Positions 58,830 to 64,000 of a stretch of 64,000 nucleotides of DNA are shown piece by piece. The DNA is from Floccularia luteovirens (Eukaryota > Basidiomycota > Agaricomycetes > Agaricales > Squamanitaceae): NCBI GenBank assembly GCA_009739215.1, contig VSJF01000008.1, positions 1,426,001-1,490,000 on the forward strand. The letters run 5' to 3'. The notes under the pieces are model-generated. The model saw nothing but the letters and a program-made list of their open reading frames with translations, was not told where the DNA came from and searched no databases. The position numbers were made by a program, and so were the translations under genes. Numbering within the stretch: position 1 is the first letter of the stretch; every line of letters begins with the position of its first letter.

Positions 58830-59665
58830 GGATGGACTTGAAGATGCGTCCCACAAAGGGATAGCTAAGTCGATGATTTTCTAGATAACTTAGTAAAAAC
58901 CCGCAAAGTTGTGGGGTGTAGGTTGTTTATATAGCTCTATATTTTGTAATCGCATCAACCAACTATCCCAGGACATGACAGCAATCGGTAGTAATTGGAC
59001 ACACCTCACACTGCTGTCGAAAAAGGCGATATCACAGGGAAGCCATTGGAATCTCAAACTATACCAATTTTCCACTTCCCTTAGAGTTTGATAAAGCGTT
59101 CTAGAGTCTGTATTGCTATCTAGCTGTGGGATTGGGAGTACCATCCCTTGTCCACATCGCTCGATGAGTCAGTCACTCGGGCTGATCTGTCCCTTTGGCA
59201 AGATATGACTGCTCCCATAGACCAATGGAAAAAGTGACGAGTGAACAAGGTCAAGAACCATGTCATTTGATCCTGGATGCCAATCTTGTAGATGGGTGGG
59301 GACATCTTCGAGAGGTGCAACAGCAGCAATCAGTTCCTTGCGTAGACTATCCGGGATTATTATTGAGTCGGGTTTTACGACGTCTGGATTGAGTACTTCG
59401 ACGTATCCGTTTTCTTTGAAATGCTTAGCCTTGTAGTGTAGTTCTTCGAACCAGAAGTCTACCATTTTCTCTGTCAGGTCTACTCCTTTTGTTCAAGGTG
59501 CCCCTACTTCCATTTGGACAAATATTCTCGTCAAAGATCTTCTTGTTCCAGCCAACCCTGTCAGTCAACCAGTTAATGAGATGCATCATATTCAATTCTA
59601 GAAAGGTGTACATCGGAAGACTGGGTGTTGTGAGTTAACACGTCAAGAAATTATGGCATATGTGT
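58830..59665 (-). pseudogene. DUF4246 gene fragment, copy 3
   Basis: Minus-strand copy of the middle of the DUF4246 gene: ELNMMHLINWLTDRVGWNKK, MVDFWFEELHYKAKHFKENG, DWHPGSNDMVLDLVHSSLFP, FQWLPCDIAFFDSSVR and LAIPLWDASS. Frames break near 59500 and 58950, and the C-terminal half is absent. Flanking sequence near 60000 (aattaatgacgaac) also occurs next to copy 4, so the copies share borders. Confidence 0.78.
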
Positions 59666-60903
59666 ACGAGACTGCACCAATTTCACCTGCATCGGAAGCG
59701 TCTACTAGTGGATGTCCATATTGTCCTTGACACATTTGGACATATAATATCCAGGAAGCTTGAATTGTTTCTGTCGAGTCATGTTAAGGGAAAGCTGTCG
59801 ACTCAGTTGGGTCTCCAAATACATCAGATACGGAGACAGTGCTGGACAGTTATGTATGGCTACCTTCTTATAATATAAATCCCCAGAAATAGTCGTATAA
59901 ATTCCGACATTTTAACCCAGTAAGTACATAGGGTGCGCTTCAACGCTCAGGAGTTCTCCCGGCAAAAGTGTCAATATCGACCTCGTTCATGAATTAATGA
60001 CGAACCAACGCCAAAGTTCATTTTATATGCGGTGGCGGGACATTTTGGATGGTGATGCAAATCAACCGCGGGAAAGATGGAACTGCCACCGGTCGCACGT
60101 CTAACCAGTCACTATGTATTATGTTCAATCTAGACTTTACAGCACGCAGGTGTGAATTTTGTGTTCATAAGAACGACTTTTTCCTCCGCCCCGACAACCT
60201 TCTTTCTGATTTTCAACACATCAGACCATCCTGTAAGTACGAATGTAGAACGTACGTGGTGAATCATCTCAGCAAAAATCGACGTAACTTTCTTGAACAC
60301 ACATCAGGATACTTTTAGTGTTCTTTTCTGAAGTTCGCCGTAAGCCTCAGTATAATCTAGCTTCCAGGGAGCAATAGTACTCGTTCGAGATAGGATTTTG
60401 GATTCAACGCAATGAATCAATCTACCTTATGCATTATGCATTAAGTTTGAGTGAACTGTTGGGTATTTCTCACCTTGCAGTATATCCACTTTCATACCTT
60501 TGTGTCCATGCTACCACAGTGGTTCAAACTCTCTTCTCTTCTCGTAACTGTGGGGCTAACATCAATTGCTGATTGGTCAATGATAGCCAGAAAAATAAAA
60601 CTACTAACCGAAGACTCTCGCCCACCATCTCAAGACAACATTCGGAGTGAATATCTTGGCTTGTAGCCTGTATTAAACGACAAACTGATGATTTCACACT
60701 CCGGATTACCACTCATCCCAGAGATGTTCGTTCTCAACATTCTTTCAGGGTGTACTTCTTCCCTCCCTGAACAACCCTCATTTCTTATGGTGGGGTTCTG
60801 AATCATACATGTATAAAGGTCGATATTTACTCAAATCGTTATAACAAAATCAGCACCTAGAATATCTCAACAGTCACATCTAATCACGTTTTAATCACTA
60901 AAT
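59666..60903. other. Spacer, nothing recognised
   Basis: Two open stretches on the plus strand (60049-60318 and 60451-60666) have no recognised motif, start context or paralogue in the window. No gene is supported. Confidence 0.45.
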
Positions 60904-61210
60904 ATGCCTTCCATTAACACAAACTTCCATCTCGCCCCAGTTGGCAAAGAACTCATCCTATTTGATGGCCTCAACCCAGCAAAACTTCTCCCAAATTCAA
61001 AAATGTTCTCGTCATCGGAGGTGGCGTCAGAGTACTGACGGTAATTACTAACGACAATATATGTAATTCTGGGTACCACTGACAATCTGTTAGACTGCCT
61101 GGAGTTTACTCGACGCTGATTACGGAGCCACAGTAGTGTCCGAGAAATGGGCAGCACTGCCCGAGCGTATCACCTGCCAAATTCCTGGTGCCCTGTACGC
61201 ATTCCTTTTT
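60904..61210 (+). pseudogene. N-terminal fragment of a D-amino-acid-oxidase-like FAD enzyme
   Basis: From ATG 60904 (MPSINTNFHLAPVGKEL) to about 61210. The Rossmann dinucleotide motif reads VLVIGGGVRVLT. It is joined over an intron (about 61040-61092) to TAWSLLDADYGATVVSEKWA and ALPERITCQIPGALY, the layout of DAO-family FAD oxidoreductases. The ATG frame and the GGG frame differ by one base at the AAAAA before ATGTTC (about 61001-61005). Sequence then passes into the promoter of the next gene; the catalytic part is missing. Confidence 0.6.
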
Positions 61211-61358
61211 ACATTCCCTAGTCATATATTTCATATTCATAACTATCTGACCCCTTTCTGAAGGTGATGTGAGGTGATTTTTTTGTGGCTGACTTCAACG
61301 ATGCAAGTTTCCTTCTGTCCTACCAGGCCAGTCTCAAGCACACCTTACAAAAGTCAAG

Positions 61359-62199
61359 ATGCAGCCGAAATCACATCCCTACCTCTCATTTATTCTCCAC
61401 CCTCTACTCAAATTCCTAAACATGGCTGAACCTGCCTCCGGTATAGAATTCTTCCCCGACGAATTTGGTGATACTGTGGATTCATACATAATGCGCTTAC
61501 AAAAATACGAGACTCGACAAGACATGATAGCTGCGCAAGTCACAGCTATCAGTCTTGTGAAAGCTGCAGGGACCGCCTCACAACGTGAATACCTAGTGAT
61601 CAGTGCCAAGGATGTCCGTGGTCATGCTGGATACATTGTGTTCGAAAGATTTGGAGGTGGTCTCATGCATCATGATGACAATTCCAGCCAGTCCCTATCT
61701 CAGCATCGTCGAACACGCTCATTATATTCAAGCTCCTTACCATCTCCGAGTTTGAAGGATCAACACGCTCGCGACAAGGTCACAACACAGCAAACTTTAC
61801 TACGGCATCTTAAAGATAGAGTTATATCAGAAATAACCTTCTCTTCAAATCAAGAATCCGAACACAAACTCCACCTTTCCCACATTGCCTATTTGGCAAA
61901 GGTAACTCGTGAAAATAAGAAAGTTTATCGTTTGCTATCCAGTAATTGCTACTGGTTTGCGAACTTTCTACTCAAACTGGTAGAGCTCGAGTTCGATATT
62001 TAGCATATTCCTATCTTAATGCACCTCCAGATGGCAGCCGCAGTTGCTCAGTTTCAAGAAGCAGTGCGCATTTTTCTCCTATTAGCACATTCCTATCTTA
62101 ATGCACCTTCAGATAGCAGTCATTGAGGCTCAGGTTCAAGAGCTTGAAGAAGCAAGAGAACAAATTGAGAAATTGCGAAAGGAGCGGGCCCGGACATGA
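61359..62199 (+). CDS. H...NCYW coiled-coil family protein, copy 2
   Basis: The best-preserved member of this family. ATG 61359; one long exon gives LHPLLKFLNMAEPASGIEFF, YETRQDMIAAQVTAISLVKA, GHAGYIVFERFGGG (about 61620-61660), a Ser/Gln-rich linker, then YRLLSSNCYWFANFLLKLVE. An in-frame TAG at 62001-62003 ends it at 214 residues. In the disrupted copy at 31.5 kb a GTAAGC donor sits exactly there. If a cryptic splice is used, the next exons (62031 on; 62119 on) add MAAAVAQFQEA and AVIEAQVQELEEAREQIEK, a coiled coil ending at TGA 62197-62199. The conserved His then NC order resembles permuted papain-like (LRAT/NlpC) enzymes, but that is only a guess. The upstream 90 bp are shared with copy 1. 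Confidence 0.65.
62001..62119 (+). repeat. 82-bp period direct repeat across intron/exon borders
   Basis: Two copies of tagca(t/c)attcctatcttaat followed by gcacct(c/t)cagat(g/a)gcag at 62001-62037 and 62083-62119. Each copy ends in an acceptor, so the intron end and exon start were duplicated. Confidence 0.85.
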
Positions 62200-62305
62200 C
62201 AACTCATTAGACACTTCCTTAACATGATTAGTTTACTATCTTCTACTCGATGTACCTTATATCCCCTATCATCATAGACTTCATATTAAATCACCTTCCT
62301 TAAGG

Positions 62306-63180
62306 TCAAATACTCTCTGGATCAGGATCATATTCCACCATATCATATCTAAACCGGGTGACGTTACTATAGTAATCTCTGGATAGATTTAAAGATTCGT
62401 CCCACGAAGGGATAGTTAAATCGATGATTTTCTCGATGACTCGGTAAAAGCGCACAAATTTTGTTGGATGCAAGTTATTATATTCTGTAATGGTGACAGT
62501 CAAAACTATCCGGAACAATACGATTGGTAGGAATCGGACACACCTCACATCGCTATCGGAAAAGGCAATATCACAGGGAAGCCATAGGAATTTCAAACTA
62601 TATCGATTTCCGACTTTCCTTCGATAGTGATATAACTTTTCAGACTTTACACGTAACTGCGGGGTCGGAAGCACCACTCCTTGTCCACATCATTCGATGC
62701 GGTCACTTAGATTGGTCTGTCCCTTTGGCAAGATACGACCGCTCTCCAATGGAAAAAGCGATGGATGAACAAGGTCAAGGACCATGTCATTTGATCTTGG
62801 ATGTCAATCTTGTAGATGGGTGGGGACGTCTTCGAGAGGTGCAGCAGCAGCGATGAGTTCCTCGCGCAGACTAGTATCCGGAATTATTGAGTCCGATTTT
62901 ACAACATTCGCATCGAAAGCTATGACGTATCCATTTTGTTCGAAAAATTTAGCCTTGTAGCGTAGTTCTTCGGAGCAGAATTCTACCATTTTCTCTGTCA
63001 TGTCTACTCCCCTTTGTTCCTAGTACCTCGGCCTTCCATTTTGAGCAAATACTCTCGTCAAAGACCTTCCTGTTCCAGTCAACCTTGTCAGTTAACTGGT
63101 TCATGAGATGCATCATAGTCAATTCTCGCAATATGTAGAGCGGAAGACTGGATATTGTGAGTTAACGCTTCAAGGAAACC
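62306..63180 (-). pseudogene. DUF4246 gene fragment, copy 4
   Basis: Minus-strand copy of the central DUF4246 exons: RELTMMHLMNQLTDKVDWNR, DESICSKWKAEVLGTKG, MVEFCSEELRYKAKFFEQNG, FLWLPCDIAFSDSDVR, YNNLHPTKFVRFYRVIEKII and VEYDPDPE, after which it stops. GGGG at about 63010 has one G more than the long copy and breaks the frame. The 3' third is absent. It lies immediately downstream of the NCYW-family gene, as copy 1 lies upstream of the other one. Confidence 0.78.
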
Positions 63181-64000
63181 TAGTGTATGCGTATATTAGT
63201 CCACCATATTCACCTGCAAGAAAAGCATCTACGGGATGTGCAACATCCAGGAAGCCTGGTTCTTTTTTGTCGAGTCATGTAAGGGGAACAACTATCGACT
63301 TAGTACCTTTTGCTTACCGTCTTTGTATAAACTAACCCCATGAGTACGTTTAGGGCGTCCTCCTATCATAAATACTGTCCATGAAATAATGACGAACTGT
63401 AACGCTGCGCATGTAGTACATATTCAATGGTACTTGTGATTTTGTGGCGCTTTAAAATTCCCCGCTGCCTTATAGGTGGAGGTTCTTACGTTTGTTAGGT
63501 TTGTTGCCAAGACACGATATCACTGTGTTTATGTAACGTCACCATAAAAAAATTCGTGCACACACTGAACTTTCGTTTCCAAGCCACGTCATTATAGGCT
63601 CAACCTATTGTTCTGATACAGTGCACCATTGATTCAATTGATATCACCTATATTTTTTATTTTAATAGCTTGGTACCAAGAACACCAACTCCAAGTTCCT
63701 GATCCAATACCTTCAAATCATATGGATGAACCTGAATGACTCAAGTTCGAAGCCCGAATTGCACAATTTCAATGAACCCCAATTAAACCAACATATTGTT
63801 TTTTTCCGAAAAGTTTCGTGTTTATTTTTCTATCATCATATCCTATGACCATACAAGTTGACCAGAAAAAAACTCGACAGGGTTTAGAAACATACATACT
63901 GAGTTAGTAGATATCCCACTACTCCTCTCAGCTCTGAGATCATTACAAAGTAGGTCAAAATTAATCATAAAGTCCTATTTTCAAGTTTAGAAAAATTCTT
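63181..64000. other. Terminal stretch, nothing recognised
   Basis: After the DUF4246 fragment, similarity with the flank of copy 3 (aaataatgacgaac, about 63385) continues briefly. From about 63450 to the end the sequence is A/T-rich with no supported gene or repeat. Confidence 0.45.

Overview
The window is fungal nuclear DNA, almost certainly from a mushroom-forming basidiomycete (Agaricomycetes). Genes are split by many 48-70 nt introns with GT..AG (occasionally GC..AG) ends. Several families are typical of that class: DUF6534 multi-membrane-span proteins, DUF4246 proteins, GH79 glucuronidases, and a Crinkler-like NTPase/nuclease remnant. Nothing bacterial, organellar or viral was seen. There is no CRISPR array and no rRNA gene. 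Family names rest on motifs recognised by eye; no database search was run.

Positions 1-22,150 are a gene-dense, mostly orderly region. On the minus strand lie an HPC2/ubinuclein histone-chaperone subunit (its 3' end is beyond position 1) and an importin-13-type karyopherin. On the plus strand follow a small secreted Thr-rich protein, an acylaminoacyl-peptidase, two tandem GH79 glycosidases with secretion signals and C-terminal hydrophobic tails, and a long-chain acyl-CoA synthetase. The peptidase and GH79 genes lie between two inverted copies of a short MITE-like sequence. A 297-bp foldback element sits about 150 bp upstream of the acyl-CoA synthetase.

Positions 22,150-64,000 look very different: an accessory island made of repeatedly copied, truncated and rearranged pieces of a few families. 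It holds four DUF6534 genes (24.1, 43.7, 51.9 and 56.9 kb), and one nearly full-length ABCC transporter (34.8-41.4 kb) plus two stray fragments of it. It also holds one long DUF4246 gene (46.7-48.7 kb) with an in-frame TAG plus three fragments, and three copies of a family with an H...NCYW signature and a coiled-coil tail (31.5, 42.1 and 61.4 kb). The rest are a decayed Crinkler-like NTPase/nuclease gene (26.6-29.7 kb) with a fragment at 41.5 kb, a truncated hAT transposase (54.6-55.4 kb), and fragments of a D-amino-acid-oxidase-like and a thioredoxin-like gene.

A cross-cutting oddity is that many reading-frame breaks in otherwise well-conserved genes are explained by exactly one extra base, often in a short homopolymer. 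This may be long-read insertion error rather than biology, and it should be settled before genes here are called dead. The most interesting biology is the co-shuffled gene island, the H...NCYW coiled-coil family, the Crinkler-like remnant and the GH79 pair.
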